From an uncultured Opitutia bacterium (GTDB taxonomy: Bacteria; Verrucomicrobiota; Verrucomicrobiia; Opitutales; Opitutaceae), in NCBI GenBank assembly GCA_903940425.1, contig CAJAKX010000255.1, forward strand, positions 1-36,948: a stretch of 36,948 bases of DNA, in the 5' to 3' direction. The notes under the pieces were generated by a model that saw nothing but the letters and a program-made list of their open reading frames with translations, had not been told where the DNA came from and ran no database searches. The translations under genes and the position numbers were made by a program. Positions 27,998 to 35,888 of this stretch are shown here, piece by piece (position 1 is the stretch's first letter; each line of letters starts with the position of its first letter).

Positions 27998-29114
27998 ACT
28001 CACAGAACAGCAGGCGTTCCTGGTGCTGAACGCGCTGCCCAACATCGGCCCGATCACGACCAACCGTCTTCTCGAGGAGCTGGGCGGCGATCCCCGGGCG
28101 ATTTTTGCCGTCAGCGGGAACCGGCTGGGGGCCGTGAAGGGTGTCGGTCCGGCCATCAGCCGGACCCTCGCGCAGTGGGGCGAACATTTCGACCTTGCCC
28201 GTGAGGAAAAAAAGCTCGCCGACACGGGCGCGACCTTCATCACCACGCGCGATGACGCCTACCCCAAGCTGCTGCGCCAGATCCACGATCCGCCCATCGG
28301 TCTCTACCGCAAGGGCGCCTACGCCTTCGAACATCCGTGCATCGCGATCGTCGGCAGCCGCCGGACCACGCTTTATGGGCAGGCGGTCGCCCGCAAGCTC
28401 GGCGCCGAGCTTGCCGAACGCGGGTTCTGCGTGGTGAGCGGACTGGCGCGCGGCATCGACACCGCCGCGCATGAGGGCGCGCTGTCGGTCGGCGGCCGGA
28501 CGGCCGCGGTGCTCGGCACCGGCCTCGACCTCATCTACCCGCCGGAAAACCTCGACCTTTACCGGCGGATCGCCGAGACGGGCGCGATCCTGTCGGAGTT
28601 TCCCTTCGGCCGACGGGCCGACCGGCAGTCATTCGCCATGCGCAACCGCATCGTCGCCGGCATCTGCGAGGCGGTCGTGGTGGCGGAGAGCGACGTCGAT
28701 GGCGGCGCGATGATCACAGCGCGTTTTGCCGGCGAACAGGGCCGGCTCATCTTCGCCGTGCCGGGCCGGATCGATCAGCCCTCCAGTCACGGCTGTCACC
28801 AGCTCATTCGCGACGGCGCCACACTCCTCACCAGCGTGGACGACATCCTCGCCGAGTTGAACTACCTCGACGGCCTGCGACCGGCGCCGATCCCCGCGGG
28901 CGCGGCGGACAGCGCCATGGTGGGTGGACTGAGTGAGACGGAGCAACGCGTCTTCGAATGCTTCCGCGGCGGCTCCATTCTAAACATCGACGCCCTCGTC
29001 GGTCTCACGCAGATGCCGGCCCACGAGCTGGGTGCCACGCTCATGCTGCTCGAGTTGAAGCGGCTCGTGGTCAAGCGCGTCGACGGCGCCTTTGAGGCGC
29101 GCGGCGGCGCGTAG
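27987..29114 (+). CDS. dprA: DNA processing protein DprA
   Basis: IAIVGSRRTTLYGQAVARKLGAELAERGFCVVSGLARGIDTAAHEGAL; AVLGTGLDLIYPPEN; SEFPFGRRADRQSFAMRNRIVAG. Confidence 0.96.
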   Translation: MPVELTEQQAFLVLNALPNIGPITTNRLLEELGGDPRAIFAVSGNRLGAVKGVGPAISRTLAQWGEHFDLAREEKKLADTGATFITTRDDAYPKLLRQIHDPPIGLYRKGAYAFEHPCIAIVGSRRTTLYGQAVARKLGAELAERGFCVVSGLARGIDTAAHEGALSVGGRTAAVLGTGLDLIYPPENLDLYRRIAETGAILSEFPFGRRADRQSFAMRNRIVAGICEAVVVAESDVDGGAMITARFAGEQGRLIFAVPGRIDQPSSHGCHQLIRDGATLLTSVDDILAELNYLDGLRPAPIPAGAADSAMVGGLSETEQRVFECFRGGSILNIDALVGLTQMPAHELGATLMLLELKRLVVKRVDGAFEARGGA

Positions 29115-29119
29115 CGCCA

Positions 29120-29147
29120 ATTCAAGAAGGAGGATTCAAGATTGAGA
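29120..29147 (+). repeat. Heptad array H6-left: ATTCAAG AAGGAGG ATTCAAG ATTGAGA
   Basis: Contiguous 7-mers just after the dprA stop. Confidence 0.7.
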
Positions 29148-29187
29148 CGGTGCAGGCGGATCGATCTTCCGTCTTGAATCTTGAATC
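29133..29187. terminator. Long hairpin between convergent dprA and HIT genes built from inverted heptad arrays
   Basis: Arm GATTCAAGATTGAGACGG (29133-29150) vs reverse complement of CCGTCTTGAATCTTGAATC (29169-29187) = GATTCAAGATTCAAGACGG. Confidence 0.6.
29165..29185 (+). repeat. Heptad array H6-right (inverted): TCTTCCG TCTTGAA TCTTGAA
   Basis: Complement of the H6-left unit TTCAAGA. Confidence 0.7.
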
Positions 29188-29199
29188 AGCGTAAGCGGC

Positions 29200-29538
29200 T
29201 CAGCCCGGCGGCCAGTTCATCTGGCGTCCGGCCAGCAGGTGCACATGCAGGTGCGGCACGCTTTCGCAGGCGTCGGAGCCGTTGTTGATCACGAGGCGGT
29301 AGCCGCCGGCGAGGCCGAGTTTCCTGGCGACCACGCCCGCAGTGACGATCAGATGGCCGAGGATGGCCTCATCGGCGGCGGTGGCGTCACCGGCGCGCGC
29401 GATGACTTTCTTCGGGATGATGAGCAGGTGCACCGGTGCCTGCGGCTGGATGTCATGGATGACAATGCAGTGCTCGTCTTCGTGCTCGATCCGGGCGGGA
29501 ATCTCTCGCTCAATGATGCGCTGGAAGGCGGTTTTCAT
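29200..29538 (-). CDS. HIT-family protein (Hint/PKCI-like nucleotide hydrolase)
   Basis: FQRIIEREIPARIEHEDEHCIVIHDIQPQAPVHLLIIPKKVIAR; C-terminal HLHVHLLAGRQMNWPPG (HxHxH). Confidence 0.95.
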   Translation of the reverse strand: MKTAFQRIIEREIPARIEHEDEHCIVIHDIQPQAPVHLLIIPKKVIARAGDATAADEAILGHLIVTAGVVARKLGLAGGYRLVINNGSDACESVPHLHVHLLAGRQMNWPPG

Positions 29539-29545
29539 GAATTCA

Positions 29546-29576
29546 TTTCACAGGAGGGCGCAGAGCCAGCAGAGGA
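29546..29576 (-). repeat. 31-bp nonamer-built repeat, copy 1 (inverted relative to 29990-30020), abutting the GxxExxY stop codon
   Basis: Reverse complement TCCTCTGCTGGCTCTGCGCCCTCCTGTGAAA; 25/31 identical by hand alignment to 29990-30020. Confidence 0.75.
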
Positions 29577-29981
29577 TCACGCATCGGCGCCAGGCAGTAT
29601 GAGTCGGGACAAGCCGTCAGTGAGTCTGGCGACGTTGAAGTTGATCAGCAGTCCGAGCGGAACATCGAGAAGCTTCATGTAACTCAGAAGTTGGGCCTTG
29701 TGGATGGGCAAAATGGCCTCGACGGACTTTGTCTCAACCAATACGCATCCATTCACGAGCATATCGAAGCGCAGAGGCTCTTCCCTGACGAAGGTTTTAT
29801 ACCGGACCTTGACAATCTTCTGATTGAGCGAGTCCAGCCGCCGCCGCAGTTCGAGCTCCCTGGTGAGGCACCATTCATAGATGGATTCCACCAGTCCGGG
29901 GCCTTTGTCGCGGTGGACTTCGATGGCAGCGCCAATGATGACCTGCGTAAGATTGGAGGCTTTGGAGAATAGGGGATGCAT
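29577..29981 (-). CDS. GxxExxY family protein (PD-(D/E)XK-like candidate)
   Basis: VIIGAAIEVHRDKGPGLVESIYEWCL contains GLVESIY; RFDMLVNGCVLVETKSVEAILPIHKAQLLSYMKLLDVPLGLLINFNV. Confidence 0.92.
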   Translation of the reverse strand: MHPLFSKASNLTQVIIGAAIEVHRDKGPGLVESIYEWCLTRELELRRRLDSLNQKIVKVRYKTFVREEPLRFDMLVNGCVLVETKSVEAILPIHKAQLLSYMKLLDVPLGLLINFNVARLTDGLSRLILPGADA

Positions 29982-29989
29982 GGCATCCC

Positions 29990-30020
29990 TTCTCTGCTTC
30001 CTCTGCGGTCTCCTGTAAAA
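29990..30020 (+). repeat. 31-bp nonamer-built repeat, copy 2: TTCTCTGCT TCCTCTGCG GTCTCCTGT AAAA
   Basis: Inverted partner of 29546-29576, lying 8 nt upstream of the GxxExxY start. Confidence 0.75.
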
Positions 30021-30026
30021 ACAAAA

Positions 30027-30563
30027 CTACAGAAACAGCAGGTTCACGCTGGCGCTGCGGCGGCTGCGGGCCGCGGCGAGGTCGCGGATGAGCGCGAGCG
30101 ACTCGCGGTATTCGCGCTGGCGCCGGCTGGTCCAGCGGCGGCGCGGCGGACAGTGCGCCGGCCGGAGATTGGTGACGAGCAGGGTGGATTCGCGATAGCG
30201 CGCCAGGCGCCGGAGGCCCGTCAAAACATGCTCGCGGGCGAAGAGCGGCGTGACGGCGGCGGCGGACTCTGCTGCATCCCAGTGGAAAAAACCGTGATCC
30301 TGCCGGCCGTCGCAAAGGCGCTCGAGGAGACGCGCGGCGGCGGCGGCGAAAGCCGGGTCGCTGGGTTCGGCCCCTTCGATGCGCTCAGGGCCGGCCGGGT
30401 CCCCGTCGGGAGGCGGCCGTTCCGCCGGCCGGTCGGCCGGCTCGGCTAGGCTGGTGGTGATGGCCGTCTGAATCTGCTGCGCGAGGTAAAGGTCGTGGCC
30501 GGTGAGGCCCGCAAAAAGCGCGTTGATGAAGTGAAGACGGCGCAGATGGTCGCTGCTGGTCAT
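30027..30563 (-). CDS. Hypothetical protein translationally coupled to nrdR
   Basis: 178-aa ORF whose ATG overlaps the nrdR TGA (ATGA at 30560-30563); no family recognised. Confidence 0.7.
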   Translation of the reverse strand: MTSSDHLRRLHFINALFAGLTGHDLYLAQQIQTAITTSLAEPADRPAERPPPDGDPAGPERIEGAEPSDPAFAAAAARLLERLCDGRQDHGFFHWDAAESAAAVTPLFAREHVLTGLRRLARYRESTLLVTNLRPAHCPPRRRWTSRRQREYRESLALIRDLAAARSRRSASVNLLFL

Positions 30564-31018
30564 TGCTTCGGCTCTTCGGGATGGCTGATCTCCTCCATGA
30601 AATCGGAGAGGTCGCGGAATTCCTTATAGACGCTGGCGAAGCGCACGTAAGCCACCTGGTCGATGCGACGCAGATGGCGCATCACCTCGTCGCCGATGGC
30701 CCGGCTGGGAATCTCGCTTTCGTACTGGGCCTCCAGCGCGTCGATGACGTCGTCGACGATCATGGTGATCTGCTCGAGGTCGACCGGACGCTTGTGGCAG
30801 GCGGCGCGGATGGCGTGAAGGAGTTTTTCCCGGTCGAACTCTTCGCGGCGTCCGTCGCGCTTGGTGACCATGATGCCATCCCTCACCAGGGTTTCGATGG
30901 TGGTATAGCGGTGGCCGCATTCCAGGCACTCGCGGCGGCGGCGGATGGTGTTGCCCTCCTTGCTGATGCGGGAGTCAATCACTTTGTCCGCGATGGAAGT
31001 GCATTTGGGGCAGCGCAT
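30560..31018 (-). CDS. nrdR: Transcriptional repressor NrdR
   Basis: MRCPKCTSIADKVIDSRISKEGNTIRRRRECLECGHRYTTIE zinc ribbon; ATP-cone VTKRDGRREEFDREKLLHAIRAACHKRPV. Confidence 0.97.
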   Translation of the reverse strand: MRCPKCTSIADKVIDSRISKEGNTIRRRRECLECGHRYTTIETLVRDGIMVTKRDGRREEFDREKLLHAIRAACHKRPVDLEQITMIVDDVIDALEAQYESEIPSRAIGDEVMRHLRRIDQVAYVRFASVYKEFRDLSDFMEEISHPEEPKQ

Positions 31019-31065
31019 GAGCGGGGTGGGCGGTGGGAGCTGTCAGGGGGGAGACGGCGGGCGGC

Positions 31066-31632
31066 TCAATTGAGCGACAGGAAGTTTTGCAGAATGTTCA
31101 TTCCGTGCTCGGTGGCGATGGACTCGGGGTGGAACTGCACCCCCCAGACGGGCAGCGTCTGGTGGCGCAGCCCCATGATTTCGCCCTCGGCGGTCTCGGC
31201 GGTGACTTCGAGGCAGTCGGGCAGGGTGGCGCGCTCGACGAGCAGCGAATGATAACGCGTGGCGCGGAAGGGCGAGGGCAGACCGCGAAACACATCGGTG
31301 CCGCGGTGCAGGATGGGCGAGAGCTTGCCGTGCATGAGGCGGCCGGCCCGCACCACGCGCCCGCCGAAGTAGTGGCCGATGGCCTGGTGTCCGAGGCAGA
31401 CGCCGAGGATGGGTTTCCGGCCGGCGAAGGCCTTGATGATGTCCAGGGTGACGCCGGCCTCGCGCGGCGAGCAGGGGCCGGGGGAGAGCAGCACCCGGTC
31501 GGGATTGAGGGCCAGCGCCTGCTCCGGCGTGATCTCGTTGTTGCGGAAAACGCGCTGCGCCACGCCCAACTGGCCGAAGTATTGGACCAGGTTGAACGTG
31601 AAGGAATCGAAGTTGTCGATGACCAGCAGCAC
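31066..31632 (-). CDS. pabA: Anthranilate / aminodeoxychorismate synthase glutaminase component
   Basis: [69 protein letters not shown] start at 31632 more likely than the track's 31707. trpG cannot be excluded. Confidence 0.9.
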   Translation of the reverse strand: MLLVIDNFDSFTFNLVQYFGQLGVAQRVFRNNEITPEQALALNPDRVLLSPGPCSPREAGVTLDIIKAFAGRKPILGVCLGHQAIGHYFGGRVVRAGRLMHGKLSPILHRGTDVFRGLPSPFRATRYHSLLVERATLPDCLEVTAETAEGEIMGLRHQTLPVWGVQFHPESIATEHGMNILQNFLSLN

Positions 31633-31716
31633 AGGGTACTCTACCCCCAGGAGGGAGGAACGGTCAAGTGCCGGGGCTTGCCAGTCGGCGCACACCATGC
31701 AAGTCATGCACGGTTC

Positions 31717-32652
31717 GTGGAACCCGCCGAATCAACTGTTTTCCACTCCTGGCAAAGCCCGCATGGCCGCCCGCTGCCGGTGCCGGACGGTCGCACGCTC
31801 GTCATGGGCGTGTTGAACCTCACTCCCGATTCCTTTTCCGACGGGGGACAGTTGCCCTCCGCCCAGGCGGTCGTGGATCGGGCCGGCGGAATGCTGGCGG
31901 CCGGCGCCGATGTGCTCGACATGGGCGGCGAATCGACGCGGCCGGGCGCGGCGCCGGTGAGTGCGGCCGAGGAATGTGACCGCGTGCTGCCGGCGCTGGC
32001 CGCGCTGCGTCGAACCTTTCCGGACGCGGCCATTTCCATCGACACCTACAAGGCGACGGTGGCGGACGCCGCGGTGCGGGCCGGCGCGGATATCGTCAAC
32101 GACATCTGGGGTTGCCTGCACGGATTTACGGCGGAGGAGCGGCGGCGCGGGATCGAGGCCCTGCAAAGCGGCGTCCCCGCACCGTCCCTGCCGCGTTCGC
32201 CCATGGCGGCGGCGGTGGCCGCGCTCCGCTGTCCGGTCATCCTCATGCACAACCGGCCCGACCGGAACTACGGCGACTTCTGGGCCGACCTGCTGCTCGA
32301 CCTGCGGCTGAGCCTTGCCGTGGCGCAGGCTGCGGGGGTGCCGGCGCACCAGCTCTGGCTCGACCCGGGCTTTGGCTTCGCGAAGGAACCGGAGCACAAT
32401 CTCGAGGTGCTTAAACACCTCGACCGGATCGTCGCGCTCGGCCACCCGGTCCTGCTCGGCACCTCGCGGAAGTCGACCATCGGCCTCGTGCTTGGCGCGC
32501 GGGTGGACGACCGGCTTGACGGCACGGGCGCCACGCTCGTGTGGGGCATCCGGCAGGGTTGCCAGATGGTGCGCGTCCATGACGTGGCGCCGATGTTGCG
32601 CTTCGTGCGGATGGCCGATGCAATCAGGGCCGGTCTCACCTGGAAACCATGA
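31717..32652 (+). CDS. folP: Dihydropteroate synthase (start uncertain)
   Basis: [93 protein letters not shown]. Confidence 0.94.
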   Translation: MEPAESTVFHSWQSPHGRPLPVPDGRTLVMGVLNLTPDSFSDGGQLPSAQAVVDRAGGMLAAGADVLDMGGESTRPGAAPVSAAEECDRVLPALAALRRTFPDAAISIDTYKATVADAAVRAGADIVNDIWGCLHGFTAEERRRGIEALQSGVPAPSLPRSPMAAAVAALRCPVILMHNRPDRNYGDFWADLLLDLRLSLAVAQAAGVPAHQLWLDPGFGFAKEPEHNLEVLKHLDRIVALGHPVLLGTSRKSTIGLVLGARVDDRLDGTGATLVWGIRQGCQMVRVHDVAPMLRFVRMADAIRAGLTWKP

Positions 32653-33020
32653 CTCCCGACACGCTCACCCTTTCCCGCATGCATTTCTTCGGCCGCCACG
32701 GCGTGCTGCCCGAGGAGACGGCCCGCGGCCAGGATTTCGAGGTCACCGTGCAGCTGGAACTGCCGCTGGCCGAGGCCGGCCGGACCGATGATCTCACCCG
32801 CACCGTCGACTACCGGGCGGTGCACGCAACGGTGCGCACGGTCATGGAAGGACCGCCCTGCAAGCTCGCCGAGACGCTGGCGGAGGCCGTGGCGGCGGAA
32901 CTGCTGCGCGCGTTTCCCCTCGTGCGGGCGGTCGAGGTTGAGGTAATCAAACCAAAGCCGCCGGTGGATTTCATCTGCGCCGGTCTGGCGGTGCGGGTGC
33001 GCCGGACCCGGACCACATGA
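32649..33020 (+). CDS. folB: Dihydroneopterin aldolase
   Basis: MHFFGRHGVLPEETARGQDFEVTVQLELPLAEAGRTDDLTRTVDYRAV; KPKPPV; ATGA overlap with folP. Confidence 0.95.
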   Translation: MTPDTLTLSRMHFFGRHGVLPEETARGQDFEVTVQLELPLAEAGRTDDLTRTVDYRAVHATVRTVMEGPPCKLAETLAEAVAAELLRAFPLVRAVEVEVIKPKPPVDFICAGLAVRVRRTRTT

Positions 33021-33037
33021 CCTATACGACGTATAGG
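33021..33037. promoter_or_regulatory. Perfect odd palindrome CCTATACG-A-CGTATAGG overlapping the folK Shine-Dalgarno
   Basis: 8-bp perfect arms in the 21-nt folB-folK gap; AGGA at 33035-33038 precedes ATG 33042. Confidence 0.7.
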
Positions 33038-33041
33038 ACCC

Positions 33042-33563
33042 ATGTCTTCCAGCGTGCGACAGGCCTTCATTGGGGTGGGTGCCAATCTCGGTGACCGCTG
33101 GGCCACGATGCGCCGCGCCCTGGCGGCGCTGGCGCGTGAACCCGGCATAAAAACCGTGGAGGCATCGGCTGTTTACGAGACCGCGCCCGTCGGCGTGCTC
33201 GATCAGCCGGAGTTCCTCAACCTCGTGCTGGGCGTCGAGACGACGCTCACGCCCGAGGCGCTGCTGGCCGTCCTGCACCAACTGGAAAAGGCCGCGGGTC
33301 GCCGGCGCGAGCAGGAGGTGCGCTGGGGCCCGCGCCCGCTCGACCTCGACCTGCTGCTCTATGAAGGCGAGACGCGGGCCGGGCCGGAACTGATCCTGCC
33401 GCATCCGCGGATGTGGTCGCGGGCGTTCGTCACCGTGCCCTTGAGCGAACTACTCACCTGCGTGCCATGGTTGGACCGGCCCGAATGGACCGAGGCGCGT
33501 GTCCGGCTGGCCGCGGCGCCGCCGTCAACCGGCGTGACGCGCTGGACGCCTCCGCCGGCGTGA
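33042..33563 (+). CDS. folK: 2-amino-4-hydroxy-6-hydroxymethyldihydropteridine diphosphokinase
   Basis: AFIGVGANLGDRWATMRRAL; SAVYETAPVGVLDQPEFLNLVLGVET; RWGPRPLDLDLLLYEG; LPHPRMWSRAFVTVPLSEL. Confidence 0.96.
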   Translation: MSSSVRQAFIGVGANLGDRWATMRRALAALAREPGIKTVEASAVYETAPVGVLDQPEFLNLVLGVETTLTPEALLAVLHQLEKAAGRRREQEVRWGPRPLDLDLLLYEGETRAGPELILPHPRMWSRAFVTVPLSELLTCVPWLDRPEWTEARVRLAAAPPSTGVTRWTPPPA

Positions 33564-33608
33564 AACCGGTTGCGTTCACCAGCACCACATTCGAAGCTGC
33601 GCGCTTTG

Positions 33609-34748
33609 ATGTCTGCGCACTTTACGCTGCTCAAGACCGATCCGGTCACGGCCGCCCGTCGCGGCCGCCTCACCACCCGTCACGGCGTGGTAGAGACGCC
33701 TATTTTCATGCCGGTGGGCACCCAGGGAACGGTGAAGGCCGTCACACCGGCACACCTGCGCGAGATCGGCGCCCAGATCATCCTCGGCAACACCTATCAT
33801 CTCAACCTGCGGCCGGGCTCCGAACTCATCCGCGACCTTGGCGGCCTGCATGCCTTCATGGGCTGGGAGGGCCCCATCCTCACCGACAGCGGCGGTTTCC
33901 AGGTCTTCAGTCTCGCCAAGCTGCGCCGCGTGCGCGACGAGGGCATCACCTTCCAGTCGCACCTTGACGGTGCGACCATCTTCCTCGGTCCGCGCGAGGT
34001 GATGACCATCCAGCAAAACCTCGGCTCCGACATCGCCATGGTGCTGGACGAATGCCCGCCCTGGCCGGGCGAGCGCGAGGTCTGCCAGCGCGCGGTCGGA
34101 CGCAGCCATCGCTGGGCGCGCGAATGTCTGGCGGCGGCGCGCGACCTCGGAATGCCGGCCGCCGGCCAGCTGGTGTTTGCCATCGTGCAGGGCTCCATCT
34201 TTGACGACCTGCGGCGCGAGGCGGCGGAGGCGCTGACCGCGCTCGATTTTCCGGGATATGCGATCGGCGGCGTGAGCGTGGGCGAACCCGAGCCGGAGAT
34301 GTTCCGGCAGGTGGCTGCCACCACGCCGCACCTTCCGGCTGACAAGCCCCGTTACACGATGGGCCTCGGCTCGCCACCGCAATTGTTGAAGATGATCGCG
34401 CTGGGCGTCGACATGTTCGACTGCGTGCTGCCGACGCGCTGCGCCCGCAACGGCCAGGTGTTCACCCCGGACGGGCCGATGAACCTGCGCAACGAACAGT
34501 ATCGCGCCGACCCGCGGCCGGTCGTCGAGGGACTCGACAACTACACGTGCCGCCACTTTTCGCGCGCCTACCTGCGGCACCTGACGCTCGCCAACGAGAT
34601 GCTGGCTGGAACGCTGCTTACCATCCACAACCTGCACTTCTATCTCGATCTCATGGCGCAGGCGCGCGCCCACCTCGAAGCGGGCGATTTTGACCCCTGG
34701 CATCGCGCGTGGATCGAGCATTACGAGGGGGGCCGGGACAAGCCTTGA
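33609..34748 (+). CDS. tgt: Queuine tRNA-ribosyltransferase
   Basis: FMPVGTQGTVKAVTP; ILGNTYHLNLRPG; DSGGFQVFSLAKLR; MGLGSPPQLLKMIALGVDMFDCVLPTRCARNGQVF. Confidence 0.97.
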   Translation: MSAHFTLLKTDPVTAARRGRLTTRHGVVETPIFMPVGTQGTVKAVTPAHLREIGAQIILGNTYHLNLRPGSELIRDLGGLHAFMGWEGPILTDSGGFQVFSLAKLRRVRDEGITFQSHLDGATIFLGPREVMTIQQNLGSDIAMVLDECPPWPGEREVCQRAVGRSHRWARECLAAARDLGMPAAGQLVFAIVQGSIFDDLRREAAEALTALDFPGYAIGGVSVGEPEPEMFRQVAATTPHLPADKPRYTMGLGSPPQLLKMIALGVDMFDCVLPTRCARNGQVFTPDGPMNLRNEQYRADPRPVVEGLDNYTCRHFSRAYLRHLTLANEMLAGTLLTIHNLHFYLDLMAQARAHLEAGDFDPWHRAWIEHYEGGRDKP

Positions 34749-34774
34749 TTCTCGATTTTTGGTTTTAGATTTTC
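34747..34774 (+). repeat. Heptad array H7: GATTCTC GATTTTT GGTTTTA GATTTTC
   Basis: Four contiguous 7-mers starting inside the tgt TGA stop codon; possible degenerate inverted partner at 34829-34849 (ATCACCA ATCGGAA CTCCCCA). Confidence 0.7.
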
Positions 34775-34858
34775 GCCAAGCCTGCCACGCTGCGGCCGTT
34801 CATCCTCGCTTTTGCCCTGCCGGCAGCGATCACCAATCGGAACTCCCCAACCAAACAC

Positions 34859-35785
34859 ATGAGAATCCTCGTCACCGGCGGTGCCGGCTTCCTGGGCAGT
34901 CACCTCTGCGATCGGCTCATCAGCGACGGTCACGAGGTCATCTGCCTCGACAACCTGTTCACCGGCCGGAAGGAGAATGTCGTCCACCTGCTCTCCAACC
35001 CGCGCTTTGAATTTCTGCGGCACGACGTGGTCGATCCCTTCAAGGTCGAGGTCGACCAGATCTACAACCTCGCCTGCCCGGCCTCGCCGCCGCACTACCA
35101 GTACAATCCCATCAAGACGGTGAAGACGTCGGTGATGGGCGCCATCAACTGCCTGGGCCTGGCGAAGCGGGTGAAGGCGCGCGTGCTGCAGGCCTCCACC
35201 TCCGAGGTCTACGGCGACCCGCAGGTGCATCCGCAGCCCGAAACCTATTGGGGGTATGTCAATCCGGTGGGCCGCCGCTCGTGCTACGACGAAGGCAAGC
35301 GCTGCGCCGAGACGCTCTTCTTCGACTACCACCGGGAGAACCGCGTCGACATCCGGGTCGCGCGCATCTTCAACACCTACGGCCCCCGCATGCTGCCTGA
35401 CGACGGCCGGGTGGTCTCCAACTTCATCGTGCAGGCGCTGAAGGGCGAGCCGCTCACGGTCTACGGCGACGGCACCCAGACGCGCTCGTTTTGTTTCGTC
35501 GACGACCTCATCGAAGGTCTCGTGCGTTTTATGAAGCAGACGGAGACCGTCGGTCCGCTCAACCTCGGCAATCCCGACGAGTTCACCATGCTCCGCCTCG
35601 CCGAGCTCACGCTCAAACTTGTCGGCGGCAAATCGAAAATCGTGCACCAATCGCTCCCGGCCGATGACCCGAAGCAGCGCCGGCCCGACATCACCCAGGC
35701 CCGGCGGGCCCTGAAGTGGAAGCCGGCCATCGCACTTGAGGAAGGCCTGAAGCGCACCATCGCCTATTTCCGCGGGCGGGTGTGA
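34859..35785 (+). CDS. UDP-glucuronate decarboxylase (extended SDR)
   Basis: [113 protein letters not shown]. Confidence 0.93.
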   Translation: MRILVTGGAGFLGSHLCDRLISDGHEVICLDNLFTGRKENVVHLLSNPRFEFLRHDVVDPFKVEVDQIYNLACPASPPHYQYNPIKTVKTSVMGAINCLGLAKRVKARVLQASTSEVYGDPQVHPQPETYWGYVNPVGRRSCYDEGKRCAETLFFDYHRENRVDIRVARIFNTYGPRMLPDDGRVVSNFIVQALKGEPLTVYGDGTQTRSFCFVDDLIEGLVRFMKQTETVGPLNLGNPDEFTMLRLAELTLKLVGGKSKIVHQSLPADDPKQRRPDITQARRALKWKPAIALEEGLKRTIAYFRGRV

Positions 35786-35833
35786 AGGGGCTCCCGCCGG
35801 ACACTGCCTGCCGGTTGCAGGCGGGAAGGGGAC

Positions 35834-35854
35834 TGGCATTTGCCGTTTGCCAAG
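35834..35854 (+). repeat. Short heptad array H8: TGGCATT TGCCGTT TGCCAAG
   Basis: Three 7-mers with TGSC start, upstream of secA. Confidence 0.45.
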
Positions 35855-35888
35855 CCTCTCCGTGCCGATTTAGCTTCACCCTCTTTTC

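Noticed and set aside
26264-28246. 660-aa minus ORF opposite nnr/dprA
   Set aside because: Antisense shadow; no recognisable motif.
31033-31716. 5' portion of ORF 31033-32652 as part of FolP
   Set aside because: It is antisense to pabA; DHPS similarity starts near [16 protein letters not shown], so a start near 31717 is used.
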